NCBI RefSeq assembly: GCF_002288925.2
Contig: NW_022098076.1
Coordinates: 71,091,858-71,155,857 of the forward strand
Source: Delphinapterus leucas
Lineage: Eukaryota; Chordata; Mammalia; Artiodactyla; Monodontidae
DNA length: 64,000 bases
Reading direction: 5' to 3'
The notes beneath the pieces were generated by a model, which worked only from the letters and a program-made list of their open reading frames with translations, ran no database searches and had not been told where the DNA came from. How positions within the stretch are numbered: position 1 is the first letter of the stretch; every line of letters starts with the position of its first letter. A program made the position numbers and the translations under genes. This document shows, in pieces, positions 47,979 through 59,759 of the stretch.

Positions 47979-48188
47979 GGGCTTCCCTGGTGGCGCAGTG
48001 GTTGAGAGTCCGCCTGCTCATGCAGGGGACACGGGTTCGTGCCCTGGTCCGGGAAGATCTCACATGCCGCGGAGCGGCTGGGCCCGTGAGCCATGGCCGC
48101 TGAGCCTGCGCGTCCGGAGCCTGTTGCTCCGCAACGGGAGAGGCCACAGCAGTGAGAGGCCCGCATATGGCAAAAAAAAAAAAAAAAA
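47979..48188 (+). mobile_element. Short-type CHR-like SINE
   Basis: Complete element with a pure A tail of over 20 bases. The 16-bp flanks (47961-47976, 48189-48204) agree at 14 positions, a probable TSD with two changes. It has a one-base insertion in the body ('cctgttgctccg'). Confidence 0.95.
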
Positions 48189-48204
48189 AAAAAATTTAAC
48201 TGTG

Positions 48205-49240
48205 AGTATCATGTGTCACTCCTAAGCAGAAGCTTCAAGAGCCAGTAGAACTTCAACATGTTCTCCTTTCCTTCTGGCACAACTGACAAAGTTCTAGATA
48301 GTGACTGCTTCATCAGCCTATGTCAAGAGGTAAGGACAATGACAAGGTGAAGCAGGGAACCCAGCCAGTCCTCACTGTACCCTTAAAATGAGTGACAAAT
48401 AAATCTTTGGTGTTTCAGAGTCCTTGAGATTTGTGGGTTATTTTTTACTGTGGTGTAATTTAGTCTATCCTTAATTAAATTTTATATTTAGATATAATTG
48501 TGTACGTAAATATGTATGTCTGTTGCAGAAAAAATACATCACATTTATAAATTAATTTGTTAGAGTAAGAACTGGCAGTGTCCTGCTCTACTTTGTGTAC
48601 AATGTTTGTAAAAATACATCCAAGGTAAAACAGTGATGACTAGTCTGTAAAGCATGATGACCAAAGAGTTTTGCTTATCACACACTCATGCTGAGGATTC
48701 ATTAAGTATTTTTGCTATTAAAGTTGTAAAACAAGCTGTTGGCTCCACTGTGCTGACACCATTAGTCACATTCATCAGTCTCCAGCATGATGATAAATCA
48801 CTGAGTGATACAACAAAAATGTTGATCATTATAGTTCAGTAACAAATGTACGACTAAGTCTGTGCTCTCACAAAACATCACATCAGACACAAATTTCATA
48901 GTGGAATGATTCTTCAGACTTAACATCACATCTGAAGTCTAAATTCATGTATTCTAGTTATTGACATAAACACTGAAATAAACCCAGTCTTCAACTACAG
49001 AAAACAACAAATCTAAAACAGTAGACTCACAGATTGTTAGATATTGAAGAAACCTCCTGGACTGGTTAATTATAAAATTTGAAAGAAATAATGTGTTTCT
49101 ATTTGATTTTCTGGATTTTCAACTATTTTGTAGGTTTGTATAATAAATATAACTAGAAGCAAGACATTTTACACAGCCATACAATATAATCACCAAAAGA
49201 CCATATTGCAATGATGTTTTATTAAGAAATATATGGTAAG
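48205..49240. other. No recognised feature
   Basis: Mixed AT-rich DNA. No repeat or gene recognised. Confidence 0.35.
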
Positions 49241-49253
49241 AATCACTGCCATT

Positions 49254-49463
49254 GGGCTTCCCTGGTGGCTCAGTGGTTGAGAGTCCGCCTGCCAATGCAG
49301 GGGATACGGGTTCGTGCCCCGGTCCGGGAAGATCCCACATACCATGGAGCGGCTGGGCCCCTGAGCCATGGCTGCTGGGCCTGCACGTCCAGAGCCTGTG
49401 CTCCGCAACGGGAGAGGTCACAACAGTGAGAGGCCCACGTACCGCCAAAAAAAAAATAATAAT
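49254..49463 (+). mobile_element. Short-type CHR-like SINE
   Basis: Complete element, perfect 13-bp TSD ('aatcactgccatt', 49241-49253 and 49464-49476), tail with AAT units. The head reads 'tggctcagtgg' and 'cgcctgccaatgcagg', features shared with long-type SINEs. Confidence 0.96.
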
Positions 49464-49479
49464 AATCACTGCCATTAAT

Positions 49480-50890
49480 GACAAAAATTGTGTAACATAG
49501 TTATTGATGCATTGGTTAGTGTTAGAGTGTGGGTCAGGGTTAGGGAATCAAAAATAATAGCAAACACACTCTAGTGCACAACTTAATATATGTGAAATTT
49601 CATAGTGTTCGTGAATCATCACAAATGGGAAAAAGGTTGCTTTACTTTTTAAAAAAACTATCATTGAGAAGGTAAATTTAAATTAAGAAAATATGGAACA
49701 CATATATGGATTTCTTTTAAGGAAATTCTATTTTTTTTATTTTCTCATTTAAGTTTTATCTTAGATTGGAAAATACTGAAAGGCATTTAATATTTGTTTT
49801 AAATTATATATGAAGCCTATCTACAGCACAAATGGCATGTATGGTCTCACTAAATAATATTCTCTCATTTTTTTAATCTAAGTCTAAGAATAACGTAAGG
49901 CAAGAATTCTGCATATTTTTTGGAATAATAAAAGAGTGGTATATATAAGCTAAAAAAACAAAAATGTGAAATTTAGTGTAAATATGTATTATTAGCAGTT
50001 GTAATTACCTCCCACTTCATAGTTATTTCACTTAGATTATGACACTTAAACTGTTCTTGAATTGACTCTTCATCATATAAATTTCTAGCATGTACACAAA
50101 TATGCATGTCTATCCTTATATTCACATATTCATAAGATAACTTATTATTGAGTAATTTCTAACCTTAAAATAATGAAATACAGCTACATTCTCTGATGAT
50201 TGTAGGTTTGGCAAAAGTTTTATAATGGTATGGATCAAATTTGTATTAAAACATAAATTATAAACATTTCAGTCTTTAAAGTTATAATATAAAAAAGCAA
50301 TTTTAAGTAAAATGATCTAAACTATTTTATTATAAAACCTCTTTGCTTTTAAGATAAAATAAACACAACTAAATTTATGTAATACTTGAAATAATATAAT
50401 GCTATCTGAGTGGCTAGAACTCAGGCAAAACAGTCATTATTTATATTTTAAAATTAAATTAATGGATTGGATATAGACAGGTTTTTTAATGTATTCCTAT
50501 TTTGTTGGTTTCAAAGTTATATTTTTCAGTGGCAGGACCAGTAAACTTAGGTTAAAAGTAGTCTTTAAATGGTGCCCCTTACCAAATTCAACTATATCAC
50601 CTTTATGGTATAACTTTGTTCTACCAGGAGGACTCCTACAAATTTTAGAAATTTGTGAAACCAAAACTTAGAAAGACATATTGACATATATAGGGAAAGA
50701 TATTACATCAAAATAGTCAATGAACAAAAAGATAAATACTTACTGTAATACCTATTTTGATGAATAAGTACTGCTACAAGGGAAGGGGAAGGGATGGCTT
50801 CTCTCTTGTCCAGACTTGTGCTCTTACCCCTTCTCCCTCGGCTTGCTAATACCAATTTCTAAAATCCTTCAGCTTTGGACCAAAGAGTGG
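49480..50890. other. No recognised feature
   Basis: Very AT-rich, with no named content. Confidence 0.4.
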
Positions 50891-50911
50891 GGAGTAGAAA
50901 AGTCCTTTCTT

Positions 50912-51117
50912 TTTTTTTCTTTTTCGCGGTATGCGGGCCTCTCACTGATGTGGCCTCTCCTGCTGCGGAGCACAGGCTCCGGACGCGCAGGCTCAGCGGC
51001 CATGGCTCACGGGCCCAGCCGCTCTGCGGCATGTGGGATCTTCCCGGAGCGGGGCACGAACCCGTGTCCCCTGCATCGGCAGGTGGACTCCCAACCACTG
51101 CGCCACCAGGGAAGCCC
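50912..51117 (-). mobile_element. Short-type CHR-like SINE
   Basis: Complete minus-strand element with a perfect 15-bp TSD (50897-50911 and 51118-51132, 'gaaaagtcctttctt'). It lies just beside the minus-strand broken reading frame at 51160-51783. Confidence 0.97.
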
Positions 51118-51159
51118 GAAAAGTCCTTTCTTGATTGATGAGGAGCTAGTGCTGGAGCT

Positions 51160-51783
51160 CTCATAACTTACCAATTATTTGAATTGATTCTTTGCTCCTA
51201 AGTACTTTTATGAACTCGACAAGGAAGACATATTTCCTCTTCTCCCCTTCCCCTTTAGTTTGGATTTTCTTACCTAAAGTTCCCCTGACAAGGGCAAATG
51301 CAACATCCTTACTCACTAACGATCCTGTAGTATATGCAGCTTCTAGACTAAAATGATGCCACATCAGCTCTTCCCTGTAAGTCCTCATCTGGTCCACGGG
51401 AAAGACCTATTCTTTTTCTTTCAGATCTACTATGAAGTCCAACACAATCATGTCTTGGTCACTCCGAAGTCTAGGTAATTAGTCAGCCTTTCTCTCATAT
51501 ACCAGTCCACCATATCCTTCAAACTGATAAACCCTCTCTTTGGTTTTCTTAAAGACACACTCATGGAGAGAATTATGCACACACCCATGCTGCTTTGGAA
51601 GATGTGGGACTGGAAATCACAGCACACCGGAATCTCTCTTTGTAAATCTTCAAACTCCTCCTTAATTTTGGTAAAGTGTTTAAGAATCCCAATACTAGTT
51701 TTTCCCTTTCTTTCTTCTTTCAAATTGATCATGATAGTCTTGTATTTTGGAATGAGGTTCCTATTGTCTTCAATTCTCAGCTA
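51160..51783 (-). pseudogene. Candidate pseudogene or relic exon, unidentified
   Basis: I do not recognise this protein. On the minus strand, 51783 down to about 51450 is open for ~110 codons and reads like charged, soluble protein (residues such as LKEERKGKTS, KIKEEFEDLQ, KDMVDWYMRERL). It ends at a TGA (51448-51450). The reading continues in another frame through an in-frame TAG (~51406-51408) and then ~78 codons (MRTYREELMWHHFSLEAAYTT, VRGTLGKKIQ) to about 51161. One frameshift plus one stop would join the parts, which is what a decayed coding sequence looks like. 'ttttag' precedes the start and 'ggtaagt' follows the end, so a relic exon is as possible as a processed copy. No poly(A) tail is visible at the 3' side. 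The composition is less AT-rich than the neighbours. Chance openness remains possible. Confidence 0.35.
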
Positions 51784-51784
51784 A

Positions 51785-52365
51785 AACTTCCATTCCAAAT
51801 ATATTCAATTGCACATATCATTTGAAATGAGGTAACTTTTGTTTTACAAAACAGCTTAAAATGCATTTCTGTACCATGTTACTGCATTTTAAAAACATCA
51901 TAAAATGTTAAGCCCCAATTGCCAAGTTTTGTAATCTGCATCACCCTGATGAATAGGGTAATTCCCTCTGCACTACTCTGTGATATGTGCATACAGACTG
52001 AAGCAAACAGTATTTTTATAGTGCTTTACAGGAAGCAAAGTCCTTGCATACCTAGGTGCTCATTTACTCATGATTCCAAATAAGTGGGAAAGTTAAATAC
52101 ACACACACACACATCTGACCATATCATTCAAAATAACTCAGAATACTAAACAGTCTCCTGTTTATATCCACTTTACTCAACTGGATAAGCCATTTTTACT
52201 TAAGTTTAATTTAATTATGATGATCATAATTAACAGTGGTTGGAAGAAATACAACTGTTAAGCAGTCCTATAGTTCTAGTTCGTATACGTTGTTTTGTCT
52301 TATGCTTGCTAATGGAATTGCATCTGCTTAATTTCAAAATCCAGTAACACAAACAATATGGGGGT
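51785..52365. other. No recognised feature
   Basis: AT-rich with a short CA run at 52100-52111. Nothing named. Confidence 0.4.
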
Positions 52366-52366
52366 A

Positions 52367-52800
52367 GCACAGTATAGCAGAAAGAGCCCTGTGCTTGAAA
52401 TCTTCATCTAGTTCAGGTCTGTATTCCCATTTCTCTTATTATTTAGACTGTTTAATAGATATTATCAAATTATTCTAATAAGAATTTATTCTTACATAAA
52501 TATGTACACGTGTGTGCATAGATAGCCACACAATACTTCACTTATCTTCTGCTGATAATACGTTATCTATAGTGATTCTGTTTCAGAAAAAAAATCTTTA
52601 AAATAATAAAACAACAGTATTGTCCAGGATAACTCATAGCTACAGAAATCAGGTAAGCTTATTTAATCTTTCAGATTCTTAGTTATTTTCAACCATAACA
52701 TAGGGATAAAATGCCAGCTTACTACTTTCCAGAGTTATTAGGATCTGATGAGATAATTTATGTGAAAATGCTCCATAAAGTGATACAAACAGATGAGGTG
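52367..52800 (+). repeat. MIR SINE apparently split by ~210 bp of other sequence
   Basis: 52367-52430 gives the MIR start ('gcacagtatagcagaaagag', 'ccctgtgcttgaaatc'). 52645-52800 gives its second half ('aacatagggataaaatgcc', 'ccagagttattaggatctga', 'tgagataatttatgtgaaaa'). The intervening DNA has no MIR character and no recognisable TSD. Confidence 0.5.
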
Positions 52801-52804
52801 GTTG

Positions 52805-54645
52805 TATCACACTCCTAAACATACACACACAAACCCAAAAATTCAAAAACAAACTTGCAGTATCTCATGGGACTTCATCTCTGAAATTTCCTGACTGCTA
52901 TTAAAGCTGATTAAATTTCAACAGCAACATGCTTTACCACTAAATATCACCACTTAGAGTACTTTATGTAGAGAAATGTTTTGTAAAACTTCTCTTTTGG
53001 CAGATTCATTGCCTTATTAGTGAAAAACTATAAAAATTATATTTTCATTCTATATTCTTTTAACTAAGAACTTTAAAACATCAAAATGATTTAATATTTG
53101 CAATTTAGCAGGCTGAATATGCCTTTAGTAGGTAGAGGTGTCTTGCATACCAGAAGTTCATCTACAATTTGGAAGATGACCTTTCTACTAGAATTCTGAA
53201 ATGCTGTAAAAATTTTATGTGGCACTGAATTTCTTCATTCCAAAAACTCAGGGCTTTCTAATACGACCAGTTTAAAGAAATTCCTAAGGCTTCAATCTTA
53301 GTATTTTAAATGAAATTGTTAAGTTGGATACTTAACTTTAAAATTTCTGATCCTAATAAAAATATGAAGTTTTTTTAAAAAACAATGAAGTTGTTTAACA
53401 ATTCCTTTCTAGTCTTACAATATGCAGAAATTAGAAATGAGTACAGCACTTCTTTTTTTTTTTTTTTTTTTCCCCTAGCTTGCTTTCTGTTTCATATGAA
53501 CCTGAACTAGAAAGCATACTGAACTGATTTAAATTGGAACCCACAGAAGGAAGCTGGCTAAAGACATGGAGGCTAACTCATAGTCTGTGACCAGACTGGT
53601 TTGTCTAATGATGTAGTTGTTGTCACAATAAATGACTACATGAACAGATTTCTGTCTAGTTAGACATTTGGCTTGAAATAAACATTCGGAGAACTGAATC
53701 CAAACACCGACTAGGCCAAAAGTTGCCTTAAGCTCTGCCAACATAATGCTAATTCAGCTAGGAGTAACATGCTTTTTTGTTTCACAACAAATGGGTCTTT
53801 GAATCCATTAAACTGAATCTGATGATGATTTCAGGAACATGTCCGATGAGAACATTATCCCACTGCAGTAGGTCTGGAACCTAATTTTCCTGTCAAAAGT
53901 CACTTACCTACTTTGGTATTCTAGAATTGGAAGGGCTGATCCAAGAATTGAGAGAGGAAATCCTTTGGCTGTGTAATTTGAGTAAGAAAAAAAGGTCCAT
54001 GTTTAACCACTTACTTTATTTTGTAATACCTATTTTATAACTAGGTGTAGAGATTATTCATTTGTCTGAAATTAGCCCTAGCCCACCTTCTTAAGGCTTC
54101 ATTAAAAGCAAGACAAACCTAATGAAAAAATAGCAGCATAAGTGAAAACAATTCACATAGGGCTCTATTTGTCTGTGTCACTTATCTTGGAATGCTGTGT
54201 ACTTGTATTTGTAGATTTTTCATCCCAGAATGCCATGTAGAAAGAGTGAGAAAATATTAGTAAATAAAGAATGTAACACAAATAGTTATTTGAATGGAAA
54301 AAATATACCAAAGGGGAGACTTTCCAAATTAACTGAAGACTTAAAGGGATATAGATGTCTAATCAACATCAGATGTATTTACTTGGAGGACGCTGATATA
54401 CTATATATATCATTGATATTCTAGGACAAAATAAAGAGAAAATACCCAGTTAAATATGAATAAAAATCCCTGGTTGAGTAGCACAGCACTGATATTCTCT
54501 AAACTGTGTTTCTAATGGTGTTTATCTTCCTCTTTTAAATAATAAACTGTTATTTTCTGTACTGATGTCAAAGACAGATAATGGCTCTTTATTTAGCAAG
54601 CATGCAACAATTGGAGAATTTTTTTTTTCCATTCAACTTATGATA
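52805..54645. other. No recognised feature; T19 run at 53453-53471
   Basis: AT-rich. The T run has no recognisable minus-strand retroposon body beside it. No exon or named repeat. Confidence 0.35.
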
Positions 54646-54649
54646 TTAT

Positions 54650-54860
54650 CCATGGGACCATAGCAAGCTGCAAAATTTGTGGAGCCCCGTGAAAATGGAA
54701 AATATAGTGTCCCTTATTCAAATTAATAACTTCAAGATGGTGACAACAAAGCATGGAGCCCTTCTGAGCACAGGGCCCTGTCTAACTACACAGATTGCAA
54801 ACTCACAAAGCCAACCACACATGGGCCCCTCACTAAAACTTTCTATTGACTTGCGTTTGT
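54650..54860 (+). repeat. Old interspersed repeat fragment, family not assigned
   Basis: 'gcaagctgcaaaatttgtgg', 'aataacttcaagatggtgac', 'cttctgagcacagggccctg' recall a common mammalian repeat, but I cannot name it with confidence. Confidence 0.4.
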
Positions 54861-54864
54861 ATTG

Positions 54865-56895
54865 CTAATAGGATTGCAAAATACATGGAGGGTCCTTACT
54901 AAAGCATCATTCCTTGCCAACTCAATCAATGCAAAGTAACCCTCCCACTGTGTCCACCCATACCTATTTATCTGCCACATCAAAATGAACAGGCTGTCGA
55001 AAACATGGAAGCAAGGACAAGAAGTAAGGAAATTAAGACACACATCAAGCTCTCCAGTTTCCTGCCTTTGATAGAAATGCACAATAGTGTACTGTTTGCA
55101 ACATCCTTTCATTCCTTTGCTAGAAAGGTCTGGCTCACACCAATGAAGACTTGTGAAAAGATGCCATCCTTAGGAAAGTGGTTTAGAAATATTTGCTCAT
55201 TTTCAAGATCTTTTCTTCCTACATTCAAAAAGACAATGAATATCTATGATATCTGAATTAAAACTCTTGAACTTCAAACTGCCTTGTTCTTGAATCATTC
55301 AAACTCATATAATGCATTCATATAAAATATGAATAAAACCTTTGAAACCCTGACAAGATTAAATTAACTGATCTGTATATATATGAGCTTTGTGAAACAC
55401 TCAAGTTCAACTCTTACATCATTATTAGCAATGCAGTATATTACTGACATATGTATGTAGTCTGGGGTCTCTACAGAAACTGGGCAAGGAAATTCCTCCT
55501 TCAACACAGTCTACAGGCACATGTAAGTGATAATGATTCCTTCATATCTCACTTATTGGCAGTTGTTTTTTTTTTTCTCCCCCACAGTGTTTCAAACTTG
55601 ACTAATCCACAAGATAATATCAGCATATTTAAATTCTTAATCTCATCAAATCCAACTTTATTTGGAAAATGAAGATGTTTTCTACTTCTTTTCACCCAAA
55701 CTCTCATAATAAGGCCTTTGATAAGATAATATCATAAATTGATTTCCTACAGGGGATATACATCTAAGAAAAAATATACTAACTAAAGAAGGGGAAAAAG
55801 ATTTATACTTTAAAAGAAATTCTCAAAAATTAGCATTCAAAATAGAATGATCAGGAGATGGATTTTATCTTCCTAATTTTTGAATTACAGTATCAATCCA
55901 ATTTAAAAGTTCATTGGAGGTGTATCTTATGCATTTCTAGTTAGAACAAATGTTAGATAAGTATTTTTAAAAGGATCTTATTCCATACTTTTTTAACCAT
56001 AAGAATTTGTGGAAGATATAACAATACCTATCAATTTCTTAAAAGAAAAAAATTAAAAACATATATTTCTTCATTTTCTCTTACACTGCCTTAAATAAAC
56101 AAAACAGGAACTCAATAAATAAATGGAAATCAGAAAGAGAAAAAGTAAATAATGGCAATTGGAAGTTTAACAATTAACTTGGGTAGCCATAGCTAAGCTA
56201 TATTCAAATTTTAATAGTTCTCAATAAAAATCCCTATATCTTTGGAACCTGATTGATTATTTCATCAGTTAGTACCCACTTATTATAATGGATCTTTCCT
56301 GAGGGCTACTTTGTCCTAATGACACAGAAATGAGATATACTTTAATTTAAATTGGCACTCCTGTGAAAAAAATATGAGAAAGCATTTTGCAAATTACTAC
56401 CACCTTAATACCAAATATAATATCAATGGTATGTGAAAAATGCTTAAGTTGTAAAATCTTTTCCTGGAAACTTCCTTTCTAATTTACTCAGTTAACATTT
56501 TATGCTGTTTTCCAAATTTATTAGTTATAATATAATGCATGAATATATCATTTAGAGTAGTTTAGAGAGTATAATTTAGAGTAGTCCAAATCAGTGTATT
56601 CTCCACCAGCCAAGAGTCTAAATTTTTCACACTAGTTTCACATAATAGTAATTTTCTATCAATAGTCTGCCTTTGCTAACAAAATAAAATTGAATTCTAC
56701 ATAAAAATAAAAGCTTTGATTCCCTTTAACTGTTAAAGCATTAAGAAAACAAACAAAATAATACATTAATTAAGAAGAGAAAAAGGAATCAAACATTCTT
56801 TTCAAAGCTACTAAATAACTGGATAAATGCTTCTTAATAAATTTAATTGTGCCTCCCTTAGATTGCTAATAAAAATTCTAATGAGAAATGTTATC
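54865..56895. other. No recognised feature
   Basis: AT-rich. Several open stretches of 60-90 codons without recognisable protein content. Confidence 0.35.
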
Positions 56896-56899
56896 TTCT

Positions 56900-57225
56900 G
56901 GGTTTCCCTGGTGGCACAGTGGTTAAGAATCCGCCTGCCAATGAAGGGGATACTGGCTCGAGCCCTGGTCCGGGAACATCCCACATGCCGTGAAGCAACT
57001 AAGCCCATGTGTTGCAACTACTGAGCCTGCGCTCTAGAGCCCACGGGCCACAACTACTTAGCCCGCATGCCACAACTACTGAAGCCCCCCTGCCTAGAGC
57101 CTGTGCTCCGCAGCAAGAGAAGCCACTGCAACGAGAAGCCCTGCTCACCGCAACTAGAGAAAGCCCGCATGCAGTAACAAAGACCCAAAGCAGCCAAAAG
57201 TAAATAAATTAATTTAAAAAAAGAA
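56900..57225 (+). mobile_element. Long-type CHR-like SINE, full length
   Basis: Head 'ggtttccctggtggcacagt', B box 'ggctcgagccctgg', long body with 'acaactactgagcc' repeats, and an A/T-rich tail. No clear TSD, which suits its higher divergence. Confidence 0.93.
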
Positions 57226-57229
57226 TAGT

Positions 57230-57985
57230 ATATTCTTTAAGAAATATAAATGATTTACCACATAAACTTCAAACCACAAACTATTTAGGGTAGATTTTAA
57301 TGCAAGGTAAGCATTACCTGTACAACTGGTGTTTCTGAAATATTTTAACTTTAAATTAGCTCCATAATATAGTCCTACACAGTTCAGTTTGTTATAATTA
57401 AACTTATAAAATATTGAATTTCAGTGCAAATAGGAAAGCTTTAAGAAAGCAGAATTATAACTTTCCTTGAAATATACTTTAGTGTTATGTAGAGAAACAA
57501 GATATCCTATACCCTCTGCCTATATTTTATTCACAGTATTTATTAACTTACTATGTGAACACTACTGTAGCTTTGTATTTTTTTTTAACTTTAAATTAAG
57601 GATACATTCAAAATTTACTATGCATCTAACCCAAATTCCTATAGGAAAACAAACTGAACTTTCAAAATCAGTGTCTATCAGAGCAGGTAACTGATTTTTC
57701 AGTATCTGCAAGTGATACTAATTTTTTAGCATCTGCAAGTGATATTAAATACCATGGTATGCAGTCTCGACACTAGATGCCAAGGGGGAGGTAAACGGCA
57801 AAGACTTGGCCTGCATTCTGAAGTAGCAGAGATACATACACTAAACGGAAATTTGCAGGCATCCACCGAACTGTGTATGCGAGTATCCACAGACTGAACT
57901 TTTTCAGAATTATAGTAAACACAAAAATAAGCCAAAAGGACAAGACGGATTTCACCTTGAATAATTCTTCATCCTAAGTTAGACA
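57230..57985. other. No recognised feature
   Basis: AT-rich. 'catctgcaagtgata' occurs near 57702-57716 ('tatctgcaagtgatac') and 57730-57745, a short direct repeat. Nothing else. Confidence 0.4.
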
Positions 57986-57986
57986 C

Positions 57987-58367
57987 TGTTTTGTCGTTTG
58001 GGCTGCTATAACAAAATACTATAGACTATGTGTCTTTAACAACAGACATTTATTTCTGACAGTTCTGGAGGCTGAGAGGTCCAAGATCAGCAGATTCAGT
58101 TCTTGGCGAGGGCACTCTTCCTGACTAGCAGATGGTCTCCTTGCTGTGTGCTAAAATGGTCTTTCCTCAGTGCATGTACATATATATAGAGAGAGCTCCT
58201 GTCTCCTCCCCTTCTTACCAAGGCTATAATCCCATCATGAAGGCACCACTCTCAGGACTTCATCTAAACCTAATCACCTCCCGAAGGCCCCATCTCCAAA
58301 TACGAACACATTGCTGGGTAGGGCTTCAAGTATGAATGGGGATGATACAGGTATTCAGTCTATAACA
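57987..58367 (-). mobile_element. Solo LTR of ERVL-MaLR type (MLT1/MST-like)
   Basis: Reverse complement of the same LTR class as 10772-11165: 'gggctgctataacaaaatac', 'aacagacatttatttctgac', 'agttctggaggctgagaggt', 'cctaatcacctcccgaaggc', 'cccatctccaaatacg', 'attcagtctataaca'. It runs TG to CA. No convincing 5-bp TSD and no internal region. Confidence 0.85.
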
Positions 58368-58395
58368 AACATATCACTCGTGATTTTAATATATC

Positions 58396-58459
58396 ATGTG
58401 TGTGTTTGTGTGTATATGTGTACGTAGACACATGTACATATAAATGTATATACATATAT
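58396..58459. repeat. Alternating purine-pyrimidine tract (TG/TA)
   Basis: Mixed TGTG, TATA and TACG steps over about 60 bp. Confidence 0.8.
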
Positions 58460-58469
58460 TTATCTTTAA

Positions 58470-59515
58470 TGCATAGTATTATAATATGCTCTGTTATCAA
58501 GAATTCAAATTCATTAATTTACTAATTTAATTGATTCACTCATGCATTTTCCAATTTTTCACTTAATAAATTTTGAGAACTTACTATGTGTTAGGAGTGA
58601 AATGTCTCTAACTCACTTTGTGTAGTTTATGCTTAAGACACCTGAATATATTAAGCAATTCATCCATATCTAGAGTTGAATTAATCAATTCTATAGTTAA
58701 TAGGGTACAGAATATTGATTATATCTGAGGTTCTTTAAAACTTCTTGCACTGAGACACTATTACTAGCTCTGACAGAAATCTTGATTGTATTTTCTACTT
58801 TAAAATATGTCTACTGTGTTTATACTGTTTTGCCCTACATATTTTTTAGATATCTGTGTTACAATAAAATGAATATGTTCTAAGTGCAAAGTTATGAAAA
58901 TTATATTACTGACTGCATTATGAAAACTGAAATATCTAGTAAGCTTTCAGAATATCAGACTTTCATATGTTCCTTTAGTATACAAAGAGATCATTATGAT
59001 ACATATTTCCATTTTATAGCATTCATACCTTAATCCAAATTTCAGAAATGTTATATACACCATTCACCAAAAAACACAATCAATTATGTCTTCTCATACA
59101 TTAATGTATTTCTGGAAACTGTTTCAAGAAGTAAATTCAAGATTGCACATTTTAATTTTCCCCTTAGGAAACTAATGTTTGGTATATAAGAAATGACAGG
59201 CCACAGCCAGCCCACCACTAAGCTGAATATAAATGAAATTCAAGTCTTAGGGGTGTACCTTAAATTTTTCTTTACAAATACATTTATTTAAATTATGTCT
59301 GATTTATATGGGAAGTTCTTATACTTATCTCTTCAAATGTATATATGATCTGCTTCAATTCTAGGAGAATGGGATCTCTTTAAGTTTTCCCATTCCCATT
59401 CCCATCATATCCACACAGTCCTTTCCAGAGAGGGGTTTGCTTGTTCATTTTAAGCACGGCTTCTTACAGAAGTTCCTTTCTGCATCCTACTCAGAAGGAC
59501 CACCTCATTATTTCT
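58470..59515. other. No recognised feature
   Basis: AT-rich interval with nothing named. Confidence 0.4.
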
Positions 59516-59519
59516 GAAC

Positions 59520-59755
59520 TCTTGCTCTAGACCTCCTAATAAACCTCATTCCAGTATTAATGAAGAGCATGACATGGTAGCAATGAGCCCTCCTTCATGG
59601 CATGCCTCACACTTATCATTACTTGCTCAATGTCTCTCTTCCCAGGCAGATGACAAGCATTATGAGGACAAGGGATATTCTATTCTTAGTACATGACACA
59701 GGGCTTGGCTCAATAAATATCTGCTGAAAGGATGGATAAATTGATTAAAGCAGAA
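59520..59755 (+). repeat. Probable LINE-2 3' terminus
   Basis: 'aagcattatgaggacaaggg', 'gtacatgacacagggcttgg', 'ctcaataaatatctgctgaa', 'aggatggataaa' resemble the L2 end; the 5' part is uncertain. Confidence 0.55.
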
Positions 59756-59759
59756 CTCT

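Noticed and set aside
49520..49545. Telomere-like 'gggtcagggttaggg'
   Set aside because: Only one and a half degenerate units; not an interstitial telomere array.
4045..51166. Many open frames of 60-125 codons sharing the same peptides over SINEs
   Set aside because: They recur with nearly identical content in each CHR-like SINE, on both strands and in several frames. They are GC-rich SINE bodies with few stop codons, not genes.
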